Positions 45,424-55,922 of a stretch of 59,961 nucleotides of DNA are shown in pieces. Below the pieces are notes generated by a model. It worked only from the letters and a program-made list of their open reading frames with translations, did no database searches and was not told the DNA's origin. This DNA is from Obelidium mucronatum (taxonomy: Eukaryota; Chytridiomycota; Chytridiomycetes; Chytridiales; Chytriomycetaceae): the NCBI GenBank assembly GCA_025765595.1, contig JAIVFH010000166.1, positions 1 to 59,961 on the forward strand, written 5' to 3'. The position numbers and the translations under genes were made by a program. Position 1 is the stretch's first letter, and the number at the start of each line of letters is the position of its first letter.

Positions 45424-47373
45424 ATGAGCGACCGCAGTTACCTCAACGTGAAGCACACGGATTTACCAAACGCCGAAGTCAATGTGACCGGAATCACTCG
45501 CATGGGTGACATTCAAGACGCTATCAAAGCAAAGATGCCGAACGTGCTGGCCGACATCGACTCGCCTCAAATTCAACTCTTCGACAAAGATGGCCATGAA
45601 ATCACAGATGTGGACGATATCCCGGACGCTTATTTCAAAAAAATTAAGGAAGGTGGCCTCTCTCTGGCTCTTCAAGCGACTCCGCCACCTTCAAGAGACG
45701 CAAGTAGTGTTGGCCTTTTTGGTCCAAAGAACCCCAAGAGACAAAAGACGGATTGGAGCGAGTCTTGTCTTTCATCCATCCTCACATACGACCCCCATTC
45801 AATTCTGTTCCAACTTGACTCAGAATACTTGGCTAACACTGGATTGCCAGACAAAAAGAAGCTCGTTCTATATTGCCGCTCATTATTCCACAAACAGTTC
45901 GATTTTCTTGTTGAAAGAGTGATAAAGGAAGGGGTATTTGGTTGGATTCTTGGACCGCCAGGAACTGGGAAATCGACGACAGCCCTGGCCTTTGCGTCTA
46001 CTCTCGATCGAAACGAATGGACAATCACTTGGATTCATTTATTCAGATCAAAGCACCCAATATGCGTTCGATTGGAAGGAGAAACAAAGAAATCTCGAAC
46101 AATTCATCCGAACGAGATTGCAAATGTTTTAGAAGCTGAAGTAGCGTCCAAGAATCACATTGTTTTAATTGATGGATATGCGACTGGTGGAAACGATCAC
46201 ATTGCAATATTGAAGGATTGCGACGAATGGCGTGATTATAACCGTGAGAATCGACGCCTCGTTGTTGTCTGTTCAATGTCGTCTCGTTTCAAATCGAAAC
46301 CAGAAGAAGATTTGCAGGATCTTGTCGAAGAATTCTATGTTTATTCTTGGACCACTGATGAGTTCATTTCGGCAGTGAATTTGGACGATTTTTTCACCAA
46401 CGTGAAGGAAAGTTTCGACTCAATTGAAGCCGTTGCTGAGACTAAAGCCATTTCTGAGACCGAGTCAGTCTCTGAGACTGAAAGTGCATCTAAAACGAGA
46501 ATGGATCCCATTGATCTGGTCCAGCAGCAGCAGGATTGGCGCAAGGAATTGGTGGCATCAAAGTTCTACTTTGCCGGCGGATCGTCAAGGTTCATGTTCT
46601 TGTTCCCTACTGCGAAAGTTATACAATACCTCCAGAACTCTGTTGATGAAATTAGTGATTTTGATTCCTATGTCAGAGTTTCAACAGGGCCGCGGGCAGA
46701 TGGAGTAGTCAATCGTCTCTTCAGCCTTTATCCTGGCCTTTCCCGTAACGACGGAAACAAAGTTTCGATCGCCAGCCAATATGCTGGATACTTGCTTGCC
46801 ACAAAACTCGGTCCAGATTTGATATATCATCTTGCAAAGACCATTCGACATGATTGCAATCCGTCGATGGATGGCTGGATGTTGGAGATGTGGTTCTTTG
46901 CTTGTCTTCCCTTTCCCTTTGGTGGCGTGAAACTGAGTAATTTGGAAGGGAAAGTAATTGAAACTTGGGCGACCAATTCGACTGTGGTTGTACTCGGGTC
47001 CGGTGTGATTCCCCGCCTCTCTGACAGTTGGGGCATTTGGTTGAAGCCTGAGAAATGGAATCAAGGTGGCTATGACGCTATCTTCATAGACAAGAGTCTA
47101 TCTCTGGTTCGCTTTGTCCAAGTTACTCGCGGTGGCACTCACAGCTTCAAAATAAGCTTCTTTGCTTCCTTCCTTGAGTGCCTACTTCATTCGGAGGAAT
47201 CATTTGAAGTCAAGACCCTGGAAATTTTCTTTGTTGTTGCACAGGAAAAACTTGCAAGCTTCAAAATTGGCGTTGTGACAGGAGAAGGTCTGTTGGCTGT
47301 TTTTCCTGGATGGGAAAAGGGGAAAGAAAAAGATATGATAAAAGTCGTTGGACTTGACGGATGGAGCAAATAA
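45424..47373 (+). CDS. Crinkler (CRN)-type P-loop NTPase protein, copy 1
   Basis: Intronless, 649 aa. Residues about 1-85 form a ubiquitin-like CRN header ([20 protein letters not shown], then [20 protein letters not shown]) ending in a LSLALQ motif, then a basic NPKRQKTD stretch that could serve as a nuclear signal. Walker [15 protein letters not shown] lies at about 176 and Walker B IVLIDGY at about 247. A TES-repeat ([13 protein letters not shown]) lies at about 345. The C-terminus ([20 protein letters not shown] then HSFKISFF) resembles the restriction-endonuclease-like domain of CRN proteins. CRNs are secreted or intracellular effectors in chytrids, oomycetes and Rhizophagus; no classic signal peptide is seen here. 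Function is inferred. Confidence 0.75.
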   Translation: MSDRSYLNVKHTDLPNAEVNVTGITRMGDIQDAIKAKMPNVLADIDSPQIQLFDKDGHEITDVDDIPDAYFKKIKEGGLSLALQATPPPSRDASSVGLFGPKNPKRQKTDWSESCLSSILTYDPHSILFQLDSEYLANTGLPDKKKLVLYCRSLFHKQFDFLVERVIKEGVFGWILGPPGTGKSTTALAFASTLDRNEWTITWIHLFRSKHPICVRLEGETKKSRTIHPNEIANVLEAEVASKNHIVLIDGYATGGNDHIAILKDCDEWRDYNRENRRLVVVCSMSSRFKSKPEEDLQDLVEEFYVYSWTTDEFISAVNLDDFFTNVKESFDSIEAVAETKAISETESVSETESASKTRMDPIDLVQQQQDWRKELVASKFYFAGGSSRFMFLFPTAKVIQYLQNSVDEISDFDSYVRVSTGPRADGVVNRLFSLYPGLSRNDGNKVSIASQYAGYLLATKLGPDLIYHLAKTIRHDCNPSMDGWMLEMWFFACLPFPFGGVKLSNLEGKVIETWATNSTVVVLGSGVIPRLSDSWGIWLKPEKWNQGGYDAIFIDKSLSLVRFVQVTRGGTHSFKISFFASFLECLLHSEESFEVKTLEIFFVVAQEKLASFKIGVVTGEGLLAVFPGWEKGKEKDMIKVVGLDGWSK

Positions 47374-47541
47374 AACGGGTTGAAATAAACAATATTATCG
47401 TCGATATTGTGGTGACCCTCTGAGACATTCTGATAGAGATCACGCGGAAGAAGTAGAGTTCTAATTGATGGGCGGCCGGTGGTTTTAATGAGGCTGCGCT
47501 TACCTTTGCCATTATTGCGTTGTTTTTGACGAAAATAAAGA
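47374..47541. repeat. duplicated BuGZ promoter, exon 1 and part of intron 1 (unit 2)
   Basis: Near-copy of 45255-45423: GTTGAAATAAACAATATTA, then the intron segment with GAGACATTCTGATAGAGATC, the GTAAGCGC donor, the BuGZ ATG (47510-47512 on the minus strand) and the spacer. The rest of BuGZ is absent, so this is an orphan first exon joined to the CRN1 tail. It shows the duplication unit was 'BuGZ 5' end plus CRN'. Confidence 0.85.
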
Positions 47542-49470
47542 ATGAGCGACCGCAGTTACCTCAACGTGAAGCACAAGGATTTACCAAACGCCGAAGTCAA
47601 TGTGACCGGAATCACTCGAATGGGCGGAATACAGCAGGCTGTCAAAGAGGCGCTCTCAGTCCCCATTGGCTACGGCCTTATCCAACTCTTCGACAAAGAC
47701 GGTCACGAAATCACAGATGTGGACGATATCCCGGACGCTTATTTCAAAAAAATTAAGGAAGGTGGCCTCTCTCTGGCTCTTCAAGCGACTCCGCCGCCTT
47801 CAAGAGACGCAAGTAGTGTTGGCCTTTTTGGTCCAAAGAACCCCAAGAGACAAAAGACGGATTGGAGCGAGTCTTGTCTTTCATCCATCCTCACATACGA
47901 CCCCCATTCAATTCTGTTCCAACTTGACTCAGAATACTTGGCTAACACTGGATTGCCAGACAAAAAGAAACTCGTTCTATATTGCCGCTCATTATTCCAC
48001 AAACAGTTCGATTTTCTTGTTGAAAGAGTGATAAAGGAAGGGGTATTTGGTTGGATTCTTGGACCGCCAGGAACTGGGAAATCGACGACAGCCCTGGCCT
48101 TTGCGTCTACTCTCGATCGAAACGAATGGACAATCACTTGGATTCATTTATTCAGATCAAAGCACCCAATATGCGTTCGATTGGAAGGAGAAACAAAGAA
48201 ATCTCGAACAATTCATCCGAACGAGATTGCAAATGTTTTAGAAGCTGAAGTAGCGTCCAAGAATCACATTGTTTTAATTGATGGATATGCGACTGCTGGA
48301 AACGATCACATTGAAATATTGAAGGATTGCGACGAATGGCGTGATTATAACCGTGAGAATCGACGCCTCGTTGTTGTCTGTTCAATGTCGTCTCGTTTCA
48401 AATCGAAACCAGAAGAAGATTTGCAGGATCTTGTCGAAGAATTCTATGTTTTTTCTTGGACCATTGATGAGTTCATTTCGGCAGTGAATTTGGACGATTT
48501 TTTCACCAACGTGAAGGAAAGTTTCGACTCAATTGAAGCCGTTGCTGAGACTAAAGCCATTTCTGAGACCGAGTCAGTCTCTGAGACTGAAAGCGCATCT
48601 AAAACGAGAATGGATCCCATTGATCTGGTACAGCAGCGGCAGGATTGGCGCAAGGAATTGGTGGCATCAAAGTTCTACTTTGCCGGCGGATCGTCAAGGT
48701 TCATGTTCTTGTTCCCTACTGTGAAAGTTATACAATACCTCCAGAACTCTGTTGATGAAGTTAGTGACTTTAATTCCTATGTCAGAGTTTCAACAGGGAC
48801 GCGGGCAGATGGAGTAGTCAATCGTCTCTTCAGCCTTTATCCTGGCCTTTCCCGTAACGACGGAAACAAAGTTTCGATCGCCAGCCAATATGCTGGATAC
48901 TTGCTTGCCACAAAACTTGGTCCAGATTTGGTATATCATCTTGCAAAGACCATTCGACATGATTGCAATGGCTGGATGTTGGAGATGTGGTTCTTTGCTT
49001 GTCTTCCCTTTCCCTTTGGTGGCGTGAAACTGAGTAATTTGGAAGGGAAAGTAATTGAAACTTGGGCGACCAATTCGACTGTGGTTGTACTCGGGTCCGG
49101 TGTGATTCCCCGCCTCTCTGACAGTTGGGGCATTTGGTTGAAGCCTGAGAAATGGAATCAAGGTGGCTATGACGCTATCTTCATAGACAAGAGTCTATCT
49201 CTGGTTCGCTTTGTCCAAGTTACTCGCGGTGGCACTCACAGCTTCAAAATAAGCTTCTTTGCTTCCTTCCTTGAGTGCCTACTTCATTCGGAGGAATCAT
49301 TTGAAGTCAAGACCCTGGAAATTTTCTTTGTTGTTGCACAGGAAAAACTTGCAAGCTTCAAAATTGGCGTTGTGACAGGAGAAGGTCTGTTGGCTGTTTT
49401 TCCTGGATGGGAAAAGGGGAAAGAAAAAGATATGATAAAAGTCGTTGGACTTGACGGATGGAGCAAATAA
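47542..49470 (+). CDS. Crinkler (CRN)-type P-loop NTPase protein, copy 2
   Basis: 642 aa, nearly identical to copy 1 over the NTPase and C-terminal domains and with the same stop context. It differs mainly inside the header (residues about 27-45: GGIQQAVKEALSVPIGYGL), where the sequence is clearly replaced rather than point-mutated, suggesting conversion or selection on this surface. Copy 1 has a 4-residue insertion (PSMD) near residue 479 that is absent here. Walker A and B are unchanged. Period between the two starts is 2118 bp. Confidence 0.75.
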   Translation: MSDRSYLNVKHKDLPNAEVNVTGITRMGGIQQAVKEALSVPIGYGLIQLFDKDGHEITDVDDIPDAYFKKIKEGGLSLALQATPPPSRDASSVGLFGPKNPKRQKTDWSESCLSSILTYDPHSILFQLDSEYLANTGLPDKKKLVLYCRSLFHKQFDFLVERVIKEGVFGWILGPPGTGKSTTALAFASTLDRNEWTITWIHLFRSKHPICVRLEGETKKSRTIHPNEIANVLEAEVASKNHIVLIDGYATAGNDHIEILKDCDEWRDYNRENRRLVVVCSMSSRFKSKPEEDLQDLVEEFYVFSWTIDEFISAVNLDDFFTNVKESFDSIEAVAETKAISETESVSETESASKTRMDPIDLVQQRQDWRKELVASKFYFAGGSSRFMFLFPTVKVIQYLQNSVDEVSDFNSYVRVSTGTRADGVVNRLFSLYPGLSRNDGNKVSIASQYAGYLLATKLGPDLVYHLAKTIRHDCNGWMLEMWFFACLPFPFGGVKLSNLEGKVIETWATNSTVVVLGSGVIPRLSDSWGIWLKPEKWNQGGYDAIFIDKSLSLVRFVQVTRGGTHSFKISFFASFLECLLHSEESFEVKTLEIFFVVAQEKLASFKIGVVTGEGLLAVFPGWEKGKEKDMIKVVGLDGWSK

Positions 49471-49636
49471 AACGGGTTGAATTAAACAATATTATCGTCG
49501 ATATTGTGGTGACCTTCTGAGACATTCCGATAGAGATCACGCGGAAGAAGTAGAGTTCTAATTGATGGGCGGCCGGTGGTTTTAATGAGGCTGCGCTTAC
49601 CTTTGCCATTATTGCGTTGTTTTTTGAGACGAAAAT
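49471..49636. repeat. duplicated BuGZ promoter, exon 1 and part of intron 1 (unit 3)
   Basis: Third copy of the BuGZ 5' segment, with the orphan ATG at 49607-49609 (minus strand). It precedes the truncated third CRN. Confidence 0.85.
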
Positions 49637-50151
49637 ACCATCTTACCCAGAAAATTCACCAAGAAGTCATTGGGTCAATCATGGAAGCTTGGATGCTGGA
49701 GATGTGGTTCTTTGCTGCTTACGTTTCAGTGGAGTAACACTTTGTAGTTTGGAAGGGGTGGAGAACTTGGGCGACCGCATCGGATGTCCATGTATTCGGT
49801 TCTGGTGTGATTCCCATCATCTTGTGGTTGCGGTGGTGTTTCGCTAAAGCCCGCAACTTGGAATCAAGGTGGCTATGATGAGTCAATCGCTCGTTCGCTT
49901 TGTGCAAGCGCAGTGACACTAGCAATAGCTTCAAGACAAGCGTTTTTGCTGCCTTTTTGAAGCGTCTCAGTGATTCAGAACAATCGTTTGAAGTCAAGAC
50001 ACTTGAAATCTTGTGCAGGACAAGATTGCGACTTTCAAAATCGGAACTGTGGCGGGGGAAGGTATGTTGGCAGCTTTCTCTGGTTGGAACAAGGGATAAG
50101 AGAAGGAATCGGTGCGGATTGTTGGACTGAATGGATGGAGTAAATAAAGCT
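49637..50151 (+). pseudogene. third CRN copy, internally deleted and decayed
   Basis: After the duplicated promoter the CRN ATG and about the first 480 codons are gone; homology resumes at LDAGDVVLC / GWMLEMW-type sequence (about 49690) and follows the copy-1/2 C-terminus in broken frames (SQSLVRFVQ-like at about 49880, FEVKTLEI at about 49990). It ends in NGWSK-equivalent sequence just before a TAA. Much more diverged than copies 1 and 2, so it is the older unit. Confidence 0.75.
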
Positions 50152-50322
50152 GCGCGTTTTCCCTTGAAGTTCATCACGTTGACCCAACTTACATTACAAC
50201 TCTGGCTGCGAAAATCTGCCAATCTTCAAATGATATACAAAATAAAACGGATTCGAATCAGAAATAAGGATAGGAAAAAGTTTATTGGAGGATTGTTCAT
50301 AGAAGTAGTCACAATGCCCTTT

Positions 50323-51695
50323 TTAACGCGACAAAACCTGAGGAACTGGGCAGAGAGTAGCTTGGAGTACATCAGTGCCATCAACAGTGGCAACGAATCC
50401 GTGGTCATTGCAGCGAGAACACCCAGAGCAGCTGGAAGGGTTTGTGCAAACACTGTCGTGGCAGTAACTTCCAGATCCACACTTGTTGGCGCAAGTTCCA
50501 CAGTGGAAAGGATCAAACGTCAAGTTCTTGCAGAGACCAGCACAGCATTGCTCTCCAGAACCAGTGGAACAAGTTCCGGCACAAGAACCACAGTGAGCCG
50601 CGTCAGTGTTAGTGTTAACTGGAGTTCCCGAACAGCACTCATTGTTTCCGCTGGTTAACACATTGGTGCCACAAGCACCACAGTTTTCCTTGTCGGTTTG
50701 GACATTCTTTGGAACACCAGTGCAGCAGGTGTCGCCACCAGAAGTAGCAACATCGTTTCCACAAGTTCCGCAGTTCTTCAAATCGCTGCTCAAGTCGTAC
50801 AAGACCCCAGAACAGCAGTGCTTGTTTCCTGGATCAGTTTTCTTGACGGTTCCACAGAACCAATCATCAGTTTGCAAGTTATGACAGAGTCCATCTTCAG
50901 CAACCGTAAACGCTGGGTCAACACAGGACGCCTTCCCAGCAACACACTGTTGAACGGTGGAAGGTTCCAAAAGCTTGTTACCACAAGTTCCGCAGTTGTC
51001 GTGTTCAACATCCAAGTCGTGGCACTGGTTATCAAACGCTTTGGAAACGGAAGAAAGACAGATTGTGGACTTTCCATCCGCGCATACTGGAGTTCCACCG
51101 ACGCACTTTTGAGTGTCAAAGTTGTAGACAGTGGCAGCGCAGGTTCCGCAGTGGCTGGAGTCGGTCAAGAGGTCGTAGCAGATGTGGCCGTTCCCGCCGC
51201 TGGCTTCACAGGTGGATTTTGTTGTGTCCTTGGCGCCGGTTCCACAGAGTTGGCATCTGCCGGTGAGTGGAAATGGGAGGTAAGATCCAAGAGCGCACTA
51301 TAGTATGTCGGAAGATTTGGGTTTTTTTTAGGAGATTAGAATGATGGGATTGGAAATGAAAAAACATTGGGGGTATTTACATGAGCAACACAAGATATCA
51401 AGTTATTAGCCAATGCACACATTGGAAAGGCCTTGTTGCTTCCACAGTTCTCGAATTGGTTGGATCCACTGGTTGGGGTGGCCAAGCCCCACACCTTCTT
51501 GTCAGAACAAGACAGAATTTGTTCCTTGGGACCACAAGCGTATCCTCCAAACTTGGTACAGTTGTCTCCGAGCTTGACTTGCTGGTTAACGAAAGCTACG
51601 CCGACGTAACCATTAGCATCGGCTCTCTTGGAGGTGCGAGCAGTGACTACAGTGGATGCAGCGAGGAGAGCAACGAATGAAGGAAGAATTGCCAT
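50323..51695 (-). CDS. secreted cysteine-rich repeat protein
   Basis: Two exons (51381-51695, 50323-51297), about 429 aa. Signal peptide MAILPSFVALLAASTVVTA. The mature part has about eight degenerate repeats of the form 'C...L...HCGTCG..C' (HCGTCAATVYNF, NCGTCGNKLLEP, NCGTCGNDVATSGGDTCC, NCGACGTNVLTSGNNECC, HCGTCANKCGSG). This pattern resembles STIG1-like and other extracellular Cys-rich repeats and implies many disulphides. The C-terminal 35 residues lose the pattern. Likely a wall or secreted adhesion/effector protein; no catalytic motif seen. The downstream acceptor was chosen because only it keeps phase. Confidence 0.75.
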
Positions 51696-52201
51696 TTTTT
51701 TTGAATGTGTTTTTTTTCTTTAAGGGAGATCGGAGGCGGATTTCGTCCTTTTTGAATGGCGCACAAGCCTTAGCGAAAATTTTCTTGAAATTTTTTTTTC
51801 GTCACATGAATTCTTCTGCTTTGAAGTTCTTTTTTTTTGTGTGAGCCACCCAAGCACAGCCAAGCAGAAGCGGCAAGTAACGCCCGATTCAATGAGCGGA
51901 AATTGCTTCCACGAGGTTTTATATGAGGATAGCAAGTAGCTTCTTTCTGTCTGAAATGCCTGTTCTCTTTTGTTCACAATGTTGTCTCCTCCAGAGAAAT
52001 TTGAATGGTTCAAGTGGCGGGCGCTTTCTCAAATTGGAAACTTGGTGAAAACCCTTGCAGAGCAAAAACGTGAATCAAACGCTTCTTTTTCTTCAGGAGA
52101 GGAAGGCTGCTATTATTAATACTGGGTCATGGTTAACAATGTTTCAACTTTTCAGAAAAGCCACATCAAAAACAGTTGATTTTTATTAGATCACTGCCTT
52201 T
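51696..52201. other. intergenic region
   Basis: About 500 bp, T-rich next to the Cys-rich gene (its promoter). No gene recognised. Confidence 0.5.
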
Positions 52202-52944
52202 TCATCGTTGCTCGAGTTCAATCAAAACCCCACCGCAATCCTTTGAATGGTTTGTTTAGTTATGAAAACACCCCGTTTTCGAGGACGAAATAAAAAAAAA
52301 TCTACCTTTGGATGAAGAAACACAACAGGTTTTCCATGCGCACCAATCTTTGGCTCCTTATCCAAAACGCGGATGCCTTTCGTTTTGACGTCTTCCATTG
52401 CGATATACACATTGTCCACTTCAAGACAAATGTGGTGCATCCCTCCGTCCTTGTTTTTTGCAAGGAATCCAGAGATGGGGCTCTTGTCTCCCAATGGATG
52501 AACTGTGTTGGAAGTGTTGGTGAGGACAAAGAACTTGAATCATAAGAGACAAAAAAAACTTACGTAATTCGATTTTAGTGTTCCCCAAGTTCACGAAAAC
52601 AGTTGTGACTCCATGTTCTGGCAATGCCTTTTTTTGGGGTTGTGAGTCACGTAATATTTGGTTTTTCGAATAGGAACATACAATCTGTTCGGAGCATTGT
52701 CCCTTCAATACGTCTCTGTAAAATGCGGTTGCCTTTTCGAGGTTCGGTGTGGCGATTGCTACGTGGTTGAGGACGCCGAGTTCCCAGACCTGTTATGATA
52801 TGCGTTCAAAACTCAGAACTTCTTGCAAATGCTCTGCTTCACCTTGTTGTTGGCAGCAGCCGGCGGTACTGCGACAAAGGCTCTTGATTGTAGTATAGTT
52901 CGATTGGACCAAGTTGCGGATCGTTGGAGACAAGACCTGTACAT
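52202..52944 (-). CDS. MCEE: methylmalonyl-CoA epimerase, mitochondrial
   Basis: Five exons: 52843-52944, 52682-52789, 52564-52627, 52306-52502 and 52202-52240; 169 aa. The N-terminus (MYRSCLQRSATWSNRTIL) is a likely mitochondrial presequence. The glyoxalase-fold body is highly conserved: LNHVAIATPNLEKATAFYRD (metal His), LPEHGVTTVFVNLGNTKIEL, KDGGMHHICLEVDNV (metal His), KIGAHGKPVVFLHPK and DCGGVLIELEQ (metal Glu). It interconverts R- and S-methylmalonyl-CoA in propionate breakdown, so a B12-dependent mutase should exist elsewhere in the genome. All introns are short and in phase. Confidence 0.92.
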
Positions 52945-52997
52945 TTGAGTTGCTGGGTGAACAATTATGACGCTTTTTTTATATTTTATCCTTTCCG
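52945..52997. promoter_or_regulatory. 53-bp divergent gap, MCEE / small ORF
   Basis: Short gap between MCEE and a small plus-strand ORF; a shared promoter if that ORF is real. Confidence 0.3.
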
Positions 52998-53162
52998 ATG
53001 CCACCCGAACAAATTAGAACAACCCTTGCCGAAAATGAGAAGTACAGCTTGGAGCTCAAATTCGCGGATTCCAATCAAGCCAATTTGTTTGCGGCTGAGC
53101 TCATGGCAAGCGTTCGTGAAGTGCAAACAGCAGCTCCACTTAAAATGATTTGCGTGAAATGA
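52998..53162 (+). CDS. small ORF, 54 residues
   Basis: Single frame starting MPPEQIRTTLAENEKYSLEL and ending MICVK. The composition is that of a real small soluble protein (alternating strand then helix: LKFADSNQANLFAAELMASV) and it is head-to-head with MCEE. I do not recognise the family. Convergent with ETHE1, whose stop is 95 bp away. Confidence 0.45.
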   Translation: MPPEQIRTTLAENEKYSLELKFADSNQANLFAAELMASVREVQTAAPLKMICVK

Positions 53163-53256
53163 CAGGCACTGACGTGGTTGATTCGCGATAGAAAAAAAAA
53201 ACATACAATTTGCATAACTCTCTTGTATTGAAGCATTGAAAAAAAAAAAGAATAAA

Positions 53257-54232
53257 TCAATTGTGTACTCCGCACTGGATGTTTGCAGGAACAGCAATAT
53301 CAATAAGCTAAAAAAAAGAAATGGAATTCAAAGTATCAGAACCCAAACAAAAGAAGAAAAAAAATAATAGAGAATAGGCGTGTATACCTTTGGTTTCGGC
53401 AGATTCAAATTCTCCATAATCCCTTTAAATTCTTCCACAGTTTTCGTCAATCTCGGGTTATGCTTCTTTTCTTCACCAATCGAACTGGAAGTGAATCCGC
53501 GATAGTCATGAGCCGGGAACACAGCAACATCGTCGGGAAGAGTAAACAGCCGCGTGTGAACAGACTTGTGTAAAGCCTCAGGGCTTCCTTGTTGGAAATC
53601 GGTTCTTCCACACCCGCGAATCAGCAAGGCGTCGCCTGAAAACAAAAAAAAAATAAACAAAAGCAATGTCAATCGTTCATGGGAAACATTTACAAAAATA
53701 AACAAAAAGCATTACCAGTAAAGACAGAAAGAGGCTTTCTTTCCTGATCCAGAAGCACAAAACTCATACAACCATCTGTATGACCTGGAGTGGCGCGACA
53801 TTCCAACGCAAACTTTCCCACAGAAATAGTCTGAGAGTCCGGACAACAAGATATCCGCACGAGAGCCCGCGTTTGCGCTGATACCGCTTTGCATGGCAGG
53901 GAATTTTTGGCGCAGCAGATGAGTCCCAGTGATATGATCTTTAAATTATTTCGGCCGTTGGTTTAGATCCAAACCACATTTAAAAAACGACCAAGAGCAA
54001 GAAACAAACCAGCATGGCAATGAGTATTCAAACCAAATTTAATTGAAACGCCGAGCTCTGCTGCGAGTTTGGCGTCTCGGTCGACAGTCTTGTCAACTGG
54101 ATCAATCACAACAGCGTCATTAGGGAAATCCCTGTCGGCAATGAAATAAGTGAAAGTGCTTGATTCGCTTTCAAACAGCTGGCGAAAAATGAGTGATTTT
54201 GACATGTTTTTTGGAAGGATTCGTTGAAGCAT
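53257..54232 (-). CDS. ETHE1: ETHE1-like persulfide dioxygenase
   Basis: Four exons: 54010-54232, 53716-53938, 53388-53635 and 53257-53307; about 247 aa after allowing for one extra base at about 53837. Metallo-beta-lactamase fold: [38 protein letters not shown] (metal-binding HxHxDH), [33 protein letters not shown] and [18 protein letters not shown], ending [12 protein letters not shown]. The CGRTDFQ and AHDY blocks mark ETHE1 rather than glyoxalase II. It oxidises glutathione persulfide in mitochondria during sulfide detoxification; the N-terminus ([13 protein letters not shown]) suits mitochondrial import. Confidence 0.9.
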
Positions 54233-54337
54233 TTTTACTTTTTTGAACAAAAGGGCTCCTTTTCGGGAACAAATTCATAGGTTTATCAGGTACATTTCTC
54301 TTACTACTAAATCAGAGGTCTCAATAGTTCTTTTTTT

Positions 54338-55769
54338 TTACTTTTTAGGCTTCTGCGTTGGAAACGCCTTATCAATCGCCTTCTTCTGCTCTGTCGTCAA
54401 ATTCTCTGGAAGCCTCACAGAATACTCTACAAACAAATCCCCCCTCTCCGACGGAAACATATGCGTCGGCATCCCTTGCCCACTCACAACCTGCACAAAC
54501 CCAGGCTGCGTCGTCAGCCCCGCCTCCCTCGTAATCGTAATCGGCTTCCCATCCAAATGCACAATATCAAACTTGAACCCTAACAACGCGTCGCGAAGAC
54601 TGATTTCCTTCTTGATGCGCAGGTTTTTACCTGCTTCGCGAGTGAAGACGGGGTGTGGTTGCGTTTGGACTACAAAGTGGATATCGCCCGGGGTAATATC
54701 GGGGTGTTCGTCGCCTTCGGAGTCGAATACAATGTGGTGTTGGTCTGGCATGCCTCGTTCTACTGTGACGGTGATTTGGTGGGATCCGCGTTTTACTTTG
54801 TGGCCGTGGCAGGATGTGCATTTGGATTTGACGATTTTTCCCTTTCCGCCACATACGTCGCAACTTGCAAGAGTTTTTTTTGGGTTATTCAAAAAATCGC
54901 AAAGTGAATGGGGGACAATCTCTTACTGCGTCTGCATTTGCTGCCACATGCCAGGAGCCAGCTGTTGCTTTACAATCTTGACACCATGTCCGCCGCAAGA
55001 CGTGCACTTTTGAACATCGTTTGCATTTTTGGCACCGCTTCCTCTACAGATTGGGCAAATGATTTGCTTATTGACTTCCACCTAAACAGCGTTAAGAAGC
55101 GCATTGAGTTGATAAAAATAATAATGAACTGAATGGAAGAATCATAGAAGGGCCCTTTTTTCGGAAGGCCTTGGGCTGGAATAAGCTTGTTGTTTTTTTT
55201 TTTGTACCTCAATCTGCTCTCCATTGAAGATCTCTTCCAACGAAACTTGCAACTGCATTGTCACTTCAGGACCCTTTCTTTCCTGCTGCTGTCGACCGCC
55301 GCCGCCACCCCCTCCAAACCCGAATTGGCTGAAAATGTCAAACGGGTTGTGGAAATTGTTTTGGTTGTTTCCACTGAGCCCTTCTTCTCCATATTGGTCA
55401 TAAATACGTCGCTTTTCATCATCGCTGAGGACTTCGTAAGCTGTTCGCGGGGTTGTGGTTTTGGGGTTGGATTTAGAGGTTTCGAGAGTAGTCCAACATA
55501 CCATTCGCTAATTCCATGAATTTCTGCTCTGCTTCTTTATTGTTTGGGTTCTTGTCGGGATGGTATTTCATTGAGAGTTGTTTGTATGCCTTCTTGATCT
55601 CACGCTGTCATTTGTGTGTTTGAAACACGTCCAATTACACACAAAGTCACGACAAAACACATACCTTGAGCGCTGACCGATTGACTCCGAGTACTTCATA
55701 GTAATCCTTTCCGGCGAATGCAGTCGTCGCGAGCAGTATAAAGACAAACAGAAGGTGAATCAACCGCAT
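54338..55769 (-). CDS. ER-lumenal DnaJ (Hsp40), Scj1-like
   Basis: Five exons: 55665-55769, 55502-55604, 55208-55440, 54927-55081 and 54338-54863; about 373 aa. Signal peptide [19 protein letters not shown] is followed by the J domain ([26 protein letters not shown] with the HPD) and a Gly-rich stretch. The zinc-binding CxxCxGxG repeats are [24 protein letters not shown] and CTSCHGHK. The client-binding domain ends with [19 protein letters not shown] type I J-protein with a signal peptide is the Scj1 architecture, a co-chaperone of BiP. No HDEL-type ending is seen (tail QKPKK). Its intron-1 position matches that of the degenerate J-like gene upstream. Confidence 0.9.
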
Positions 55770-55922
55770 GTTTTGGATTTTTTGTGGAGAAAATCGATTG
55801 GTTGCTATTTTTTTTTTGGCAAGTCTCTTCTGCAGATTTAAAGTTAGTATCTTCTATTATGATATATATTTAATATATAGATATAAATCATTTATTTTTA
55901 CAATATTCCACTTGTTGCTTGC

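Noticed and set aside
47187..49609. Repeated small minus-strand frames ([10 protein letters not shown]...) as genes
   Set aside because: They are the copied BuGZ exon 1 read through its intron; only the left-most copy connects to a real gene.
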